Shown: positions 1-11,059, numbered from the stretch's first letter. The stretch is 64,000 nt of DNA from Lunularia cruciata (GCA_948567375.1 OX419762.1:9616001-9680000); one strand, 5' to 3'. A program made the numbers and translations. Notes: a model not told the origin generated them from the letters alone.

Positions 1-22
1 CTAAGATCCAAGAGCCTACACC

Positions 23-752
23 TGTAATACAAAGAGCTATCCATATGAATTCAATGTTAAATTTGGTTTGGTAATATCTTGAATGATGTTATACATGATG
101 GTCAAAATAAATCAAATAGAAGTATCACCAAAAGAGTACTTCTACTAATAGTGCAAAAACCAAATAAACTTGAAAGACCTTAGAATCAATAGCTAGACAT
201 ATGATTTAAATGTGAGAATTAGTTTGGTAACATCTAGAAGAATGTTACACATGATGGACTAAATAATTCAGAAAAAGGTATCACCAAAAGTGGACTTCTA
301 CTAATAGAGTAAGAATTGAAATATGTTTGAAATCTTTGAAGGCAATTTCAAAGGCTCAAACGGATGAACTAGGCCTCAAAAATGTGCGGGTCCCCCCCCC
401 AACAAAGTTAAGGTTGGCCTTCCATCCCTCCTGGTTTGTCTTGTCAAGAGCTTTCCAACGGTACCTTACCCATGTGATTCTGAGATTCCTATAAGAAGAC
501 TCCCTAAAAGATTCTTTCCAATCAAAGCTTGTTTGACCAGCCAGATAGGACCTGGACCGACATGTCACCCATCCAACTAAGTAATCCAAGGGTGGAGCTT
601 GCTGACATGTCACCTAACTATGTGCCTAATCCTATGGTGGAGCTTCCTTGGAGGAGATCTACTTGGTCTATATAATAAAGAGAATGTGCTCCTTTGAATG
701 ATTGAGTGTGAAATCTGTGTTTTCTTTCTTCTCTTGTCCTCTAAATATTACA
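23..752 (+). mobile_element. Solo LTR (family L), copy 1
   Basis: A 730 bp LTR beginning TGTAATAC and ending ATATTACA, so the ends are inverted TGTAATA/TATTACA. A TATA box (TATATAATAA, 669-678) marks its promoter. It is flanked by ACACC (18-22) and GCACC (753-757), a target-site duplication with one mismatch. No internal retrotransposon sequence follows; the sequence resumes in TE-X, so this is a solo LTR left by LTR-LTR recombination. It is the duplicated twin of the LTR at 5133-5863. Confidence 0.85.
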
Positions 753-757
753 GCACC

Positions 758-1655
758 TTTGTCAGAGCAAAAGCAAAGACATGTTCTAGTAGCATGAGGA
801 ATGGACGAGTCAACTAAAAGAGAATGTATCGTATGTTCACACTATTGCTCCATCAAGGGAGCAAGGACGTGCTCTAGTAGCCTGAGGAATGGACAAGTCA
901 AGTAAGAGAGAATGTATCGTATGTTCACACTATTGCTCCATCAAGGAAGATGATAAACCTCTTGTCCTGTCTAATGATAGTGAAGCAAAAGATAGAAAGT
1001 ACTCTCATGCCGTAAGGATAGATTATCTCTTGTTTGCCAAAATAACATAATAACAAGAGAGAAAATTGTCCTTCTTCCACCTCTATCACATAAATCTCCA
1101 AAATTGGCTGATCGACGACCTGAAAATGAAAGGAAAGTAGTGCTACCAAGGGAACTCAACTACCCAAAAATGCTACAAGTGCCGTCTCCTCCATAGATAG
1201 CAAACCAACCCTCCACACGAGATCGACAACCTGAAAATGAAAGGAAAGTAGTGCTACCAAGGGAACTCAACTACCCAAAAATGCTACAAGTGCCATCTCC
1301 TCCATAGATAGCAAACCAACCCTCCACAAGAGATCGACCAAACCGTATGTCTACATGCCAAATCTTTTGTTATACACTCAAATGTTCTTAGTCCAATAAT
1401 ATCAACTAAAACTTTCATAATACTCTTATCGAATGCTCTCAATCATAATATGAAGGACGAGAGGGAAATTGTATCAATGAAGTAAGTTGATTAGAGAAGC
1501 AATATTACAAAAGAATATACCAAATGCCATCTAGGATCCTCTTGGTAATGGAAAGTAATCCACATGGAAAATCTCCTTTGCAAATGCACCGTCTAACAAG
1601 CTCTAGACAAAATTCTCATATCATACTAGCACTCCAAAGGGAAATGAATTATCCT
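758..1655 (-). mobile_element. TE-X fragment, copy A (continues 1-22)
   Basis: Reverse-complement match to the right half of the longer TE-X copy at 32.1-34.5 kb; its counterpart in copy B is 5869-6590. It holds the region downstream of the RT domain, with no intact reading frame. It carries two internal tandem duplications. One is a partial repeat at roughly 782-940 (the AATGGACAAGTCAAGTAAG region). The other is a 111 bp unit at 1110-1331. Neither is present in copy B, so both arose after the block duplication. Confidence 0.7.
1110..1331. repeat. 111 bp tandem duplication
   Basis: Two head-to-tail units, 1110-1220 and 1221-1331, each opening GATCGAC and differing by only a few bases. The homologous place in copy B (about 6137-6260) has a single unit. 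Confidence 0.9.
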
Positions 1656-1854
1656 AAGAGGTCGCCTCTCGTAGCAAAAGTGAATTGTTAGATGAGGAGG
1701 ATTGTCCGCGTTCCATTACTGTAGAGGACGACCATGAAAGCTTGTACCACGTAGAAGGGATATGCAACTCTGTTGGAACGGAGAGGAATGGGCGGCACAG
1801 CGCTCCTGGTTGACCGGGAGTGTCCGTAGCTGATCGAGTCACGAGACTATGGGC

Positions 1855-2830
1855 TATGAAGATCTTTCGGGAGCGGCACATGAGACAGAGGCAGGATTAC
1901 TTAAGCTCTCCACAGGCAAAGGGTGGAGGACCGTGATGGCCAGGGCCGACAGCGATTCTGACGCATGAGCACACAAATTCTATTAGTACTTTCGTTCTCC
2001 TGTTCGGCTTGTGTTTACTGTCAATCATAGAGTGGACTTGGAGAGTTCGATTGCTGATCAGTCAAGTAACTACGAACTCTTCCGCTCAATCGCAGCAGAA
2101 ATGTAAAACCCAGACTAGCGATGAGCGATATTCACCTTGCACGACGTCAAGAGACACTCTGCATCGGGCTCGTCTCGTCTGGTCTTTGGAGTCCCCTGCA
2201 ACTCGGGGTTTGGGGTCAGGAGCATGAAACCTAACTTCCTCGTATCCCTAATGTACACGCTTGCATCTCTGAAGTCCCATCTCCGTAGTAACAACTCAGT
2301 GATCTATCCGTATGCTTAAGCATTTCTGTCTGTATCACTTCTATAGATATTCAACCGATATTCAATTCATGCGATTTTGGTGATCTGCGGTTCATAACGT
2401 CGTTTGTTGGACCATCCGTATCTCAAAGGAGCCATGTCACTGAACTTCTCTCAGCCTCGCCTATATCGTCGTAGCTCACTTTCGATAGTCCGCCACAATC
2501 TGTCAACGGCTTTTCTAGTTCCATTGCAGACTGCTTAATTGCTGTGTGAACAAACTGACACGAGAATCCAGCTGGTAGCAGTTGAACAGTTCCTCCCACT
2601 TGAAAATAGGAATTCATTCCATCCGTGTGTCAATCAATCATTAATGTCTGGCCTCCACTGATGGGTGGCCATCCACAGGGTCTCTATCTCGTTCAAACAC
2701 TCGACGACATTGATTATGCCTGTCTTAACTATTAGCTAGACCTAGTGATCAGAATTCCACAGGTCAAGTCTGTAGAGTCATCCTCTCCTAACCGCATGCT
2801 GTTCGCAACATAGACAGAAGGTTCGAATTG
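1855..2830 (-). pseudogene. HNL NB-ARC relic A
   Basis: Decayed copy of the NB-ARC exon of the HNL gene (compare 20160-20580). The clearest match is around 2430-2515, where the minus strand still reads KVSYDDIGEAE, against RVSYDDLGNPEQ in the intact gene. The end of the exon is recognisable around 2135-2230. No frame is open beyond about 75 codons, and P-loop and kinase-2 are not found. It is on the same strand as the intact gene. Bases from about 1561 to 2836 are the same as 6489-7757 wherever I compared them. Confidence 0.75.
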
Positions 2831-3230
2831 ACATTGTCTTTAGGGTCATGCGCGCCATCTACTTTAACTGTAAACAGAACATGAGAATATAATTTCTTCA
2901 TCACCAAAAGTGGAGAAATTGTGGAACTTCTTCAAGTTTCTGCATATTTGAAATCTGTGCCGAATGTCCACTCACTGGGCGTGCCATAGACAGTGGGTAG
3001 TTGAAACCGTGCAATAGATAGTGGGCACTTGACAAGACACATATTCTAATAAGCCTACTCAAAATCATTCGGCAATACTACGAATCCAAAGGCATATCGG
3101 GTTGTGGGATGAACATCTTTATCATGAGCCTCCGATATGGTTATCGACTCTTAATGTGAACAAAGGCGTAATGCAAATGGGATATTTTGCAGAATAAGAA
3201 GATAATTCCAATTCAAAACGAGTATTAGAC

Positions 3231-3500
3231 GTGTGTTTCCCCATCGAATCACCACGATTACTCGCTGTGTCCATTGAACTTTTCTCCACAAAGGACATAT
3301 CGCTCCTTACAGACGCCGAGAGGATTTCAATATTCTCTCTATTGAAAGTTCAAAGGGTGCAAGTATATGGTACAAAATTTGTATGCGGACCCCTAAAGAC
3401 AGAAAAAGCAAAGTAACTGTGAGAGGCATATTTTGCAGAATAAGAAGGTGGTTCCAATCCAAAACGAGTATTTAGATGTGAGTTTCGCCATCGAATCACC
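3231..3500. repeat. NLR-flank block, relic A
   Basis: Sequence starting around GGACATATCGCTCCTTAC (near 3294) and running past AAGTTCAAAGGGTGCAAG recurs near 8415, 15598, 34933 and 39985. It sits beside each NLR relic and is noncoding. A sub-segment beginning near CATATTTTGCAGAATAAGAAG is also repeated locally (3185 and 3427). Confidence 0.7.
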
Positions 3501-3599
3501 ACGATTACTCGCTGTGTCCATTGAACTTTTCCCTCTGCTTGCTAGGAATAAAACTGTTCTTTGCTAGCAACTTGTAAATTCGCGAGAGGTGAGAGTGAA

Positions 3600-4106
3600 T
3601 CTGTAAAGCTCTTGAAGTGTCAGCAATCGGGTACACTCAGGCGATTTAAGCATCAGCAAATGTTGTTACAGTAGAGAATCAGGTACCTTCTCGAACATCC
3701 CGCACTTGGATATTCACTTTCTAGATTCCTTCAGTGTGACGAGTCGTCCCAGGGAAATTGGGACTCTGGTAATACTTTTGCACTCCAGAACCTTTAATTT
3801 CGTCGACGATCAATGCTAGCTGTCCGAAGGACTGCGGTAGTTCTGCCAGGGTTCCACCAATGTTGTCACGGATTTTAGACCTCCGAGTTGCTCTGGGGTT
3901 TCAGGAATTGCCTTCACATGTTTTGCACTAAAGTCCTGTTAGTGACCCAAGTTGTCGAAAGGACTTGGGTTAACGCGCAGAAACACATTCACCTGGCCGT
4001 TGAGTTGCCGGAAGGACTCCGACATTCCCTTCACACTTGTGCAATCTAACTTTGTTAATGACCGGAACTCCCACAAGGACTCATGTAAACTGCCATAAAT
4101 CCTATA
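3600..4106 (-). pseudogene. HNL LRR relic A
   Basis: Minus-strand remnant of the LRR exon, homologous to about 17780-18450 of the intact gene. The phrases TACCTTCTCGAACATCCCGC and GAAGGACTCCGACATTCCC are LRR codons for 'fE(K/R)VP' and 'ESF(R)' type turns. The frame is broken many times. It is truncated at 4106 by the start of TE-X sequence. Confidence 0.8.
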
Positions 4107-5132
4107 GAACTCGCATAGACTAAACTTGCATAGAAAACTCATAGGATGGGAAGACCCCATTAAGCCATACAAGGGAGATGCCAAAAAAAATAAAAAAAAA
4201 GGTAAAATAGGGCTAGGCCACAATAGAGTGTGAAAGAGAAATTTTCTCTATTGCACCTAAGATATCCGAGCTATGCAAGTTATACAAGGGAGAGGCAAAA
4301 AAAAATAAAAAAAAAGGTAAAATAGGGCTAGGCCCCAATAGAGTGTGAAAGAGAAATTTTCTGTATTGCACCTAAGATATCCGAGCTATGCAAGTTGTAC
4401 AAGATATCCGAGCTATGCAAGTTGTACGGACTACAAACAACTAGAATATCTGAAGAAATATCACCTATTGTTATTACTCTCTTATGGATTGCACCAACCA
4501 CTTTCTTCTATAGAGCAATGGACACACACGGTCTAAAATATGTTACAAAGTATGAGAGTGAGAGTGGTAACACTTGGCGCCTAATAGGTAAGCTCTAAGA
4601 CACTGCCTAACAAATGTGTCGAATGTGGTGTACATCACTCCATATAATTCCAAGTATAGAGGAACAAAGAGGTAACCTTGCTGCATACCCTATACTTGGA
4701 GACCTTGCAACCTGCTGCTGCACTCACCACCCATCTAAGGGGATGGGTAATCACTCCCTCCAAAATTTATCACTCATAGGGTCTAAACCATGACATCTGC
4801 TCCTATCACCTGATCATCTCGGACCAAGTATAAGTCTACCCTAACACGTGTGGCCTACAAAGCATATGAATGTTCCCTCAAGCCAAGTATCCACTCTCTC
4901 GTGTCATAGCAAACAATATGTCCCTAATAGCATCATGGGTACTATCCTCTGTCCTCCAAAAGGACACCGTGTCATATGGACCATTGCTACATCTAGTGTA
5001 AAAACATACTCACAAGTGAGTAATGAAGATGCAGATGGGTGGACCAAACCTAGGCAGAACCTCATCATTGTAGAGAAAGTAACTCATGCAAATCAGAATG
5101 CATGGTCGAGCTAAGATCCAAGAGCCTGCACC
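4107..5132 (-). mobile_element. TE-X copy B, 3' half with conserved tail
   Basis: Reverse complement of about 33640-34495. The element's conserved 3' tail lies at 4135-4220 (GGATGGGAAGACCCCATTAA, then GGTAAAATAGGGCTAGGCC). Next come two duplications: a ~115 bp unit repeated at 4169 and 4284, and a 27 bp unit repeated exactly at 4374-4400 and 4401-4427. The element continues past the nested LTR at 5869. No open reading frame of note. Confidence 0.75.
4169..4427. repeat. 115 bp and 27 bp tandem duplications in TE-X tail
   Basis: A unit starting ACAAGGGAGA occurs at 4169 and 4284 (period 115). It includes an A-rich run and the TAGGGCTAGGCC hairpin. It is followed by the 27 bp unit AAGATATCCGAGCTATGCAA... 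at 4374 and 4401. Confidence 0.9.
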
Positions 5133-5863
5133 CGTAATACCAAAAGCTATCCATATGATCTCGATGCTAAATTTGGTTTGGTAATATCTTGAATGATGTT
5201 ATACATGATGGTCAAAATCAAATAGAAGTATCACCAAAAGAATACTTATACTAATAGCGCAAAAACCAAATAAACTTGAAGACGTTAGAATCAATAGCTA
5301 GACATATGATTTAAATGTGAGAATTAGTTTGGTAACATCTAGAAGAATGTTACACATGATGGACTAAACAATTCAGAAAAAAGTATCACCAAAAGTGGAC
5401 TTCTACTAATAGAATAAGAATTAAAATATGCTTGAAATCTTTGAAGGCAATTTCAGAAGCTTAAATGGATGAACTAGACCTAAAAAATGTGCAGCTTCCC
5501 CCTCCCCCCCCCCAAAAGTTAAGGTTGGCCTTCCATCCCTCTTGGTTTGTCTTGTCAAGAGCTTTCACACGATACCTTACCCATGTGATTCTGAGATTCC
5601 TATAAGAAGATTCTCTATAAGATTCCTTCTAATCAAAGTTTGTTTGACCAACCAGATAATACCTGGACCAACATGTCACCCATCCAACTAAGTAATCCAA
5701 GGGTGGAGCTTGCTGATATGTCACCTATCTGTGTGCCTAATCCTATGGTGGAGCTTCCTTGGAGGAGATCCTCTTGGTCTATATAATAAAGAGAATGTGC
5801 TCCTTTGAATAATTGAGTGTGAAATTTGTGTTTTCTTTCTTTTCTTGTCCTCGGAATATTATA
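5133..5863 (+). mobile_element. Solo LTR (family L), copy 2, with target-site duplication
   Basis: A 731 bp LTR beginning CGTAATACC (the first T has changed to C) and ending AATATTATA, with a TATA box at 5780-5789. The five bases GCACC lie directly before (5128-5132) and after (5864-5868): a perfect 5 bp target-site duplication. The uninterrupted TE-X copy at about 33610-33645 shows the same locus with a single GCACC (as GGTGC on the plus strand) and no LTR, so it is an empty-site reference. Confidence 0.93.
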
Positions 5864-5868
5864 GCACC

Positions 5869-6590
5869 TTTGTCGGAGCAATAGCAAAGACGTGCTCTAG
5901 TAGCTTGAAGAATGGACGAGTTAGCTAAGAGAGAATGTATCGTATGTTCACATTATTGCTCCATCAAGGAAGGTGATAAACCTCTTGTCCTGTCTAACGA
6001 TAGTGAAGCAAAAGATGGAAAGTCCTTTCGTGCCGTAAGGATAGATTATCTCTTATTTGTAAGGATAGATTATCTCTTGTTTGCCGTAATAACATCAAGA
6101 GAGAAAAGGATCCTTCTTCAGCCTCTATCACATAAATCTCCAAAATCGGTCGACAACCAAAAAATGAAAGGAAAGTAGTGTTACCAAGGGAACTCAACTA
6201 CCCAAAAATGCTACAAGTGCCGTCTCCTCCATAGATAGCAAACCAACCCTCCACACGAGATCGACCGAACCGTATGTCTACATGCCAAATCTTTTGTTAT
6301 ACACTCAAATATTCTTAGTCCAATAATATCACCTAAAACTTTCATAATTCTTTTATCTAAAGCTATCAATCATAATATGAAGGACGAGGTGGAATTGTAT
6401 CAATGAAGTAAATTTGATTAGAGAAGCAATACTAGAAAAGAATATACCAAATGCACATTTTCGATTCTCTTGGTAATGGAAGGTAATACACATGGAAAAT
6501 CTCCTTTGCAAATGCACCGTCTAACAAGCTCTAGACAAAATTCTCATATCATACTAGCACTCCAAAGGGAAATGAATTATCCTAAGAGGT
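5869..6590 (-). mobile_element. TE-X copy B, 5' side (truncated)
   Basis: Continuation of TE-X beyond the solo LTR, matching the reverse complement of about 33640 down to 32935. Homology stops near 6590, inside the region equivalent to the C-terminal end of the RT. This copy therefore lacks the 5' part of the element. Small degenerate frames occur on both strands; none is convincing. Confidence 0.65.
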
Positions 6591-6782
6591 CGCCTCTCGT
6601 AGCAAAAGTGAATTGTTAGATGAGGAGGATTGTCCGCGTTCCATTACTGTAGAGGACGACCATGAAAGCTTGTACCACGTAGAAGGGATATGCAACTCTG
6701 TTGGAACGGAGAGGAATGGGCGGCACAGCGCTCCTGGTTGACCGGGAGTGTCCGTAGCTGATCGAGTCACGAGACTATGGGC

Positions 6783-7757
6783 TATGAAGATCTTTCGGGA
6801 GCGGCACATGAGACAGAGGCAGGATTACTTAAGCTCTCCACAGGCAAAGGGTGGAGGACCGTGATGGCCAGGGCCGACAGCGATTCTGACGCATGAGCAC
6901 ACAAATTCTATTAGTACTTTCGTTCTCCTGTTCGGCTTGTGTTTACTGTCAATCATAGAGTGGACTTGGAGAGTTCGATTGCTGATCAGTCAAGTAACTA
7001 CGAACTCTTCCGCTCAATCGCAGCAGAAATGTAAAACCCAGACTAGCGATGAGCGATATTCACCTTGCACGACGTCAAGAGACACTCTGCATCGGGCTCG
7101 TCTCGTCTGGTCTTTGGAGTCCCCTGCAACTCGGGGTTTGGGGTCAGGAGCATGAAACCTAACTTCCTCGTATCCCTAATGTACACGCTTGCATCTCTGA
7201 AGTCCCATCTCCGTAGTAACAACTCAGTGATCTATCCGTATGCTTAAGCATTTCTGTCTGTATCACTTCTATAGATATTCAACCGATATTCAATTCATGC
7301 GATTTTGGTGATCTGCGGTTCATAACGTCGTTTGTTGGACCATCCGTATCTCAAAGGAGCCATGTCACTGAACTTCTCTCAGCCTCGCCTATATCGTCGT
7401 AGCTCACTTTCGATAGTCCGCCACAATCTGTCAACGGCTTTTCTAGTTCCATTGCAGACTGCTTAATTGCTGTGTGAACAAACTGACACGAGAATCCAGC
7501 TGGTAGCAGTTGAACAGTTCCTCCCACTTGAAAATAGGAATTCATTCCATCCGTGTGTCAATCAATCATTAATGTCTGGCCTCCACTGATGGGTGGCCAT
7601 CCACAGGGTCTCTATCTCGTTCAAACACTCGACGACATTGATTATGCCTGTCTTAACTATTAGCTAGACCTAGTGATCAGAATTCCACAGGTCAAGTCTG
7701 TAGAGTCATCCTCTCCTAACCGCATGCTGTTCGCAACATAGACAGAAGGTTCGAATT
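6783..7757 (-). pseudogene. HNL NB-ARC relic B
   Basis: Same relic as at 1855-2830, with no base difference seen up to 7757. The minus-strand KVSYDDIGEAE stretch is at about 7355-7440. Stops and indels remove any gene-length frame. Confidence 0.75.
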
Positions 7758-7950
7758 ATTGAAATTCGTGATCTGACACTCCAGCGCAGCAGAGTAGCCT
7801 GTATGATTATTGTACTTTCTCATGATTTTCAGATTTGTCAATCCCAATTGCAGCGAAAGGTCGGATGTTTAGTCCCTTACATTGTGATAAATCATATCCG
7901 GAGCATTTCCTGCGCCATTGGTATGACGCAGTTGCGATTGATGTAGAAAA
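7758..7950. other. Segment missing from copy A
   Basis: About 191 bp present here and in relic D (30790-30985) but absent from copy A after 2836. Copy A therefore carries the deletion. It is noncoding. Confidence 0.8.
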
Positions 7951-8699
7951 CTTTGTCTTTAGGGTCATGCGCACCATCTACTTTAACTGTAAACAGAACA
8001 TGAGAATATAATTTCTTCATCACCAAAAGTGGAGAAATTGTGGAACTTCTTCAAGTTTCTGCACACATATTTGAAATCTGTGCCGAATGTCCACTCACTG
8101 GGCGTGCCATAGACAGTGGGTAGTTGAAACCGCGCAATAGATAGTGGGCACTTGACAAGACGCATATTCTAATAAGCCTACTCAAAATCATTCGGCAATA
8201 CTACGAATCCAAAGGCATATCGGGTTGTGGGATGAACATCTTTATCATGAGCCTCCGATATGGTTATCGACTCTTAAAGTGAAGAAAGGCGTAATGCAAA
8301 TGGGATATTTTGCAGAATAAGAAGATGATTCCAATTCAAAACGAGTATTAGACGTGTGTTTCCCCATCGAATCACCACGATTACTCGCTGTATCCATTGA
8401 GCTTTTCTCCACAAAGGACATATCGCTCCTTACAGACGCCGAGAGGATTTCAATATTCTCTCTATTGGAAGTTCAAAGGGTGCAAGTATAAGGTACAAAA
8501 TTTGTATGCGGACCCATAAAGACAGAAAAAGCAAAGTAACTGTGAGAGGCATATTTTGCAGAATAAGAAGGTGGTTCCAATTCAAAACGAGTATTTAGAT
8601 GTGAGTTTCGCCATCGAATCACCACGATTACTCGCTGTGTCCATTGAACTTTTCCCTCTGCTTGCTAGGAATAAAACTGTTCTTTGCTAGCAACTTGTA

Positions 8700-9320
8700 A
8701 ATTCGCGAGAGGTGAGGGTGAATCTGTAAAGCTCTTGAAGTGTCAGCAACCGGGTACACTCAGGCGATTTAAGCATCAGCAAATGTTGTTACAGTAGAGA
8801 ATCAGATACCTTCTCGAACATCCCGCACTTGGATATTCACTTTATAGATTCCTTCAGTGTGACGAGTCGTCCCAGGGAAATTGGGACTCTGCTAATACTC
8901 TCGCACTCCAGAACCTTTAATTTCGTCGACGATCAATGCTAGCTGTCCGAAGGATTGGGGTAGTTCTGCCAGGGTTCCAACAATGTTGTCAAGGATTTTA
9001 GACCTCCGAGTTGCTCTGGGGTGTCAGGAATTGCCTTCACATTTTTTGCACTAAAGTCCTGTTAGAGACCCAAGTTGTCGAAAGGACTTGGGTTAACGCG
9101 CAGAAACAGATTCACCTGGCCGTTGAGTTGCCGGAAGGACTCCGACATTCCCTTCACACTTGTGCAATCTAACTTTGTTAATGACCGGAACTCCCACAAG
9201 GACTCAGGTAAACTGCCATAAATCCTATAACCTATTTTGAATGTTTTAAGGGAGCCGAGTTGGCCTGAGATCATGAGGATGCGATTTGCTGCTTCTTACG
9301 TTGAGCCTTTGCAGTGATCT
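8700..9320 (-). pseudogene. HNL LRR relic B
   Basis: Minus-strand LRR remnant homologous to about 17780-18660 of the intact HNL. It reads further right than relic A, to the LPESLWEFRSLTKL-type repeat around 9160-9250. Multiple stops and frameshifts. Confidence 0.8.
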
Positions 9321-9780
9321 AAGGGTCCCGAGTGAGTCAGGGTAGTCCTCCACCTCCCCCCATATTGACAAGTTATTGGAGCTATTAACAAGCTAGATGA
9401 AAGAGAAATTCGGGAAGGACTGCACATCAGAAAAGATGCACTGCTAGGCGATCTTGTTGTTTTCTGCGATTTAGTACGCAGTACAAAGTAGCTCTGACTA
9501 CGTGTCTCTAGCACTCAGCATGCACGACTATACACCTAGTTTGTTCCGTGAGATCGCCTTCTTGAACTGAGTCAACCCAAAACTGAATAATAACTGCAAA
9601 TTTTTAAATCTTACTTAGTCTTGTAGAGATCAATTAAAGCCCGTTTCAAGTCTGAAATCGAGATACAATCGTTGGTGCTACTACAATTATTCTTTTTGTA
9701 CGTCGCCCTACGTTAGAGGGTTTCAGAAATAGTATTGACGATGTCTAAAGGACAAATAATAAACTTTTAATCACTTTTTT
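9321..9780. repeat. NLR-flank block next to relic B
   Basis: The LRR homology fades near 9420 and is followed by sequence shared with 15290-15600 and 34620-34930 (for example GCACTGCTAGGCGATCTTGTTG and GATACAATCGTT). The same junction occurs in each relic. No gene seen. Confidence 0.75.
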
Positions 9781-9793
9781 TGCAATTCTTCAC

Positions 9794-10007
9794 TCGCCCG
9801 TGAGTTACTAACTGAACCCATCGTAAATATCCTTTGTGGGTAAATTGATGTAATTTATGTTCATTTCTAAAAAGCAGGCTTCCACTTATGGATGTTTAGA
9901 TCGCCCATAAGTTACTAACTGAACCCATCGTAAATATCCTTTGTGGGTAAATTGATGTAAACTATGTTCATTTCTAAAAAGCAGACTTCCACTTATGGAT
10001 GTTTAGA
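9794..10007. repeat. 107 bp tandem duplication
   Basis: Units 9794-9900 and 9901-10007 both begin TCGCCC and end GGATGTTTAGA, nearly identical. Noncoding. Confidence 0.92.
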
Positions 10008-10194
10008 TAATGAAATAAGTGTTGAATCAATTAGGTGACTTGGATAACACATTGAACTACCACGAGAAAAATAGACACCAACGAACTTCAACAAGCATTA
10101 ACTTTTTGGAAGCCCACAAGCACTTACTTTTTGCCGACGTTCAAACAACTCTTCTTGAAATTTCCTTGGATTCACTAAAGAGAACGTGAAAAGG

Positions 10195-10290
10195 GAGACG
10201 TGTAGAAAACATGAAGGATGGAAAGACCCCATCAAGCCTTACAAGGAGAGACTAAAAAGGCAAAATGGGGCTAAGCCCTAATAGAGTCTA
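10195..10290 (-). mobile_element. TE-X 3' tail, isolated copy
   Basis: TGTAGAAAACATGAAGGATG, then GACCCCATCAAGCC, then AAAATGGGGCTAAGCCC: the conserved tail of TE-X without the rest of the element. By orientation the element would be on the minus strand. Confidence 0.75.
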
Positions 10291-10306
10291 TATAAGAAAT
10301 AGTAGA

Positions 10307-10560
10307 GAACCATTTGAACAAAATTCAAATCAGAAAATCTATTATTGATACTAATTAATATTTAACGGGATATATTGTAAACTCCATCTCTTTTATTTCT
10401 TATTTTCAAACATCTTTCAACACCTTCTTCTTGAAATTTTCCTAGATTCCCTAAAGAACCATTTGCACAAAATTCAAATCAGATAATCTATTAGTGATAA
10501 TAATTAATATTTTATGGGTTATATTGTAAATTCCATATCTTTTATTTCTTACGACCACCA
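10307..10560. repeat. 149 bp spaced tandem duplication
   Basis: GAACCATTTGAACAAAATTC at 10307 recurs at 10456 with small changes, followed by about 95 bp of similar AT-rich sequence. Noncoding. Confidence 0.85.
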
Positions 10561-10699
10561 ATTAGAGGGTTTGTTAAAATTAAGGAACTTGGATGGATCC
10601 CCATAATCTACCCAAATAGAATAATATTGGTGTGACCCATATAAAATTTTCAAACACTTTGTAAATATAATTTAGAAAAAAAATTGTAAATACCATTTA

Positions 10700-10830
10700 G
10701 AAATTACATGAAACTTTGTAAAGTTATTTCTGAAAAGCAATTTGTAAACCCACCTCACCTTTTTAGCAAATCCAACTCATTGTATAATACTAACCAATCT
10801 GATGATTCCATTTGACAATACTAGATCTAA
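10700..10830. repeat. Inverted copy of the 39.7 kb repeat unit
   Basis: The stretch around CCCACCTCACCTTTTTAGCA to GTAAAGAAC is the reverse complement of the unit duplicated at 39711-39990. It is a short dispersed repeat with no coding capacity seen. Confidence 0.6.
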
Positions 10831-10864
10831 CAAGTAAAGAACGATAGTGAGTTATGTTATGGGT

Positions 10865-10905
10865 AATTTTCATGATTGGGAGTAAGGCCCCCAATCATGA
10901 AAATT
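10865..10905. repeat. Hairpin-forming inverted repeat
   Basis: 16 bp perfect arms, AATTTTCATGATTGGG and its complement, enclose a 9-base spacer. No T-run or gene end is attached. Confidence 0.85.
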
Positions 10906-11059
10906 CACAAGAGTTGGAGTTTGCTCTCTTGCTTATAATCTGGTGTGTTTGTTATCATTGTTTGCTCATAATCTGCTTGCATTTGTTACTACTATTTGTT
11001 CATAGTGTCCTTGTTTATTGTCATGCCTTTGAACCCCTCTCCTCCTTGTTCTTATACCA

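Larger units (their letters stand above)
1..4106. repeat. Tandem segmental duplication, copy A
   Basis: Bases 1-4106 recur at 5111-9229. The order is the same: end of a TE-X fragment, solo LTR, rest of TE-X, NB-ARC relic, LRR relic. The offset drifts from 5110 at the left edge to 4928 near 1.6-2.8 kb and 5123 at the right edge. The drift comes from extra short duplications in copy A and a 191 bp gap in copy A after 2836. The two copies part company at 4106/9229, inside the LRR relic, where TE-X sequence begins in copy A. The left end of copy A lies outside the window. Confidence 0.9.
5111..9229. repeat. Tandem segmental duplication, copy B
   Basis: Second copy of the block at 1-4106. Unlike copy A it keeps about 191 bp after 7757 that copy A lacks, and it lacks the 111 bp duplication. 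Its LRR relic continues past 9229 into the flank block, so copy B preserves the longer ancestral arrangement. Confidence 0.9.

Noticed and set aside
1654-1881. Small frame preserved identically in both tandem copies (also 6582-6809)
   Set aside because: Its identity follows from recent duplication or conversion, not from selection on a protein; no homologue is recognised and it spans the TE-X/NLR-relic junction.
4135-4220. TE-X tail considered as a tRNA-derived SINE or an ncRNA gene
   Set aside because: No A or B box of RNA polymerase III is visible, and in longer copies it is joined to RT-bearing sequence.
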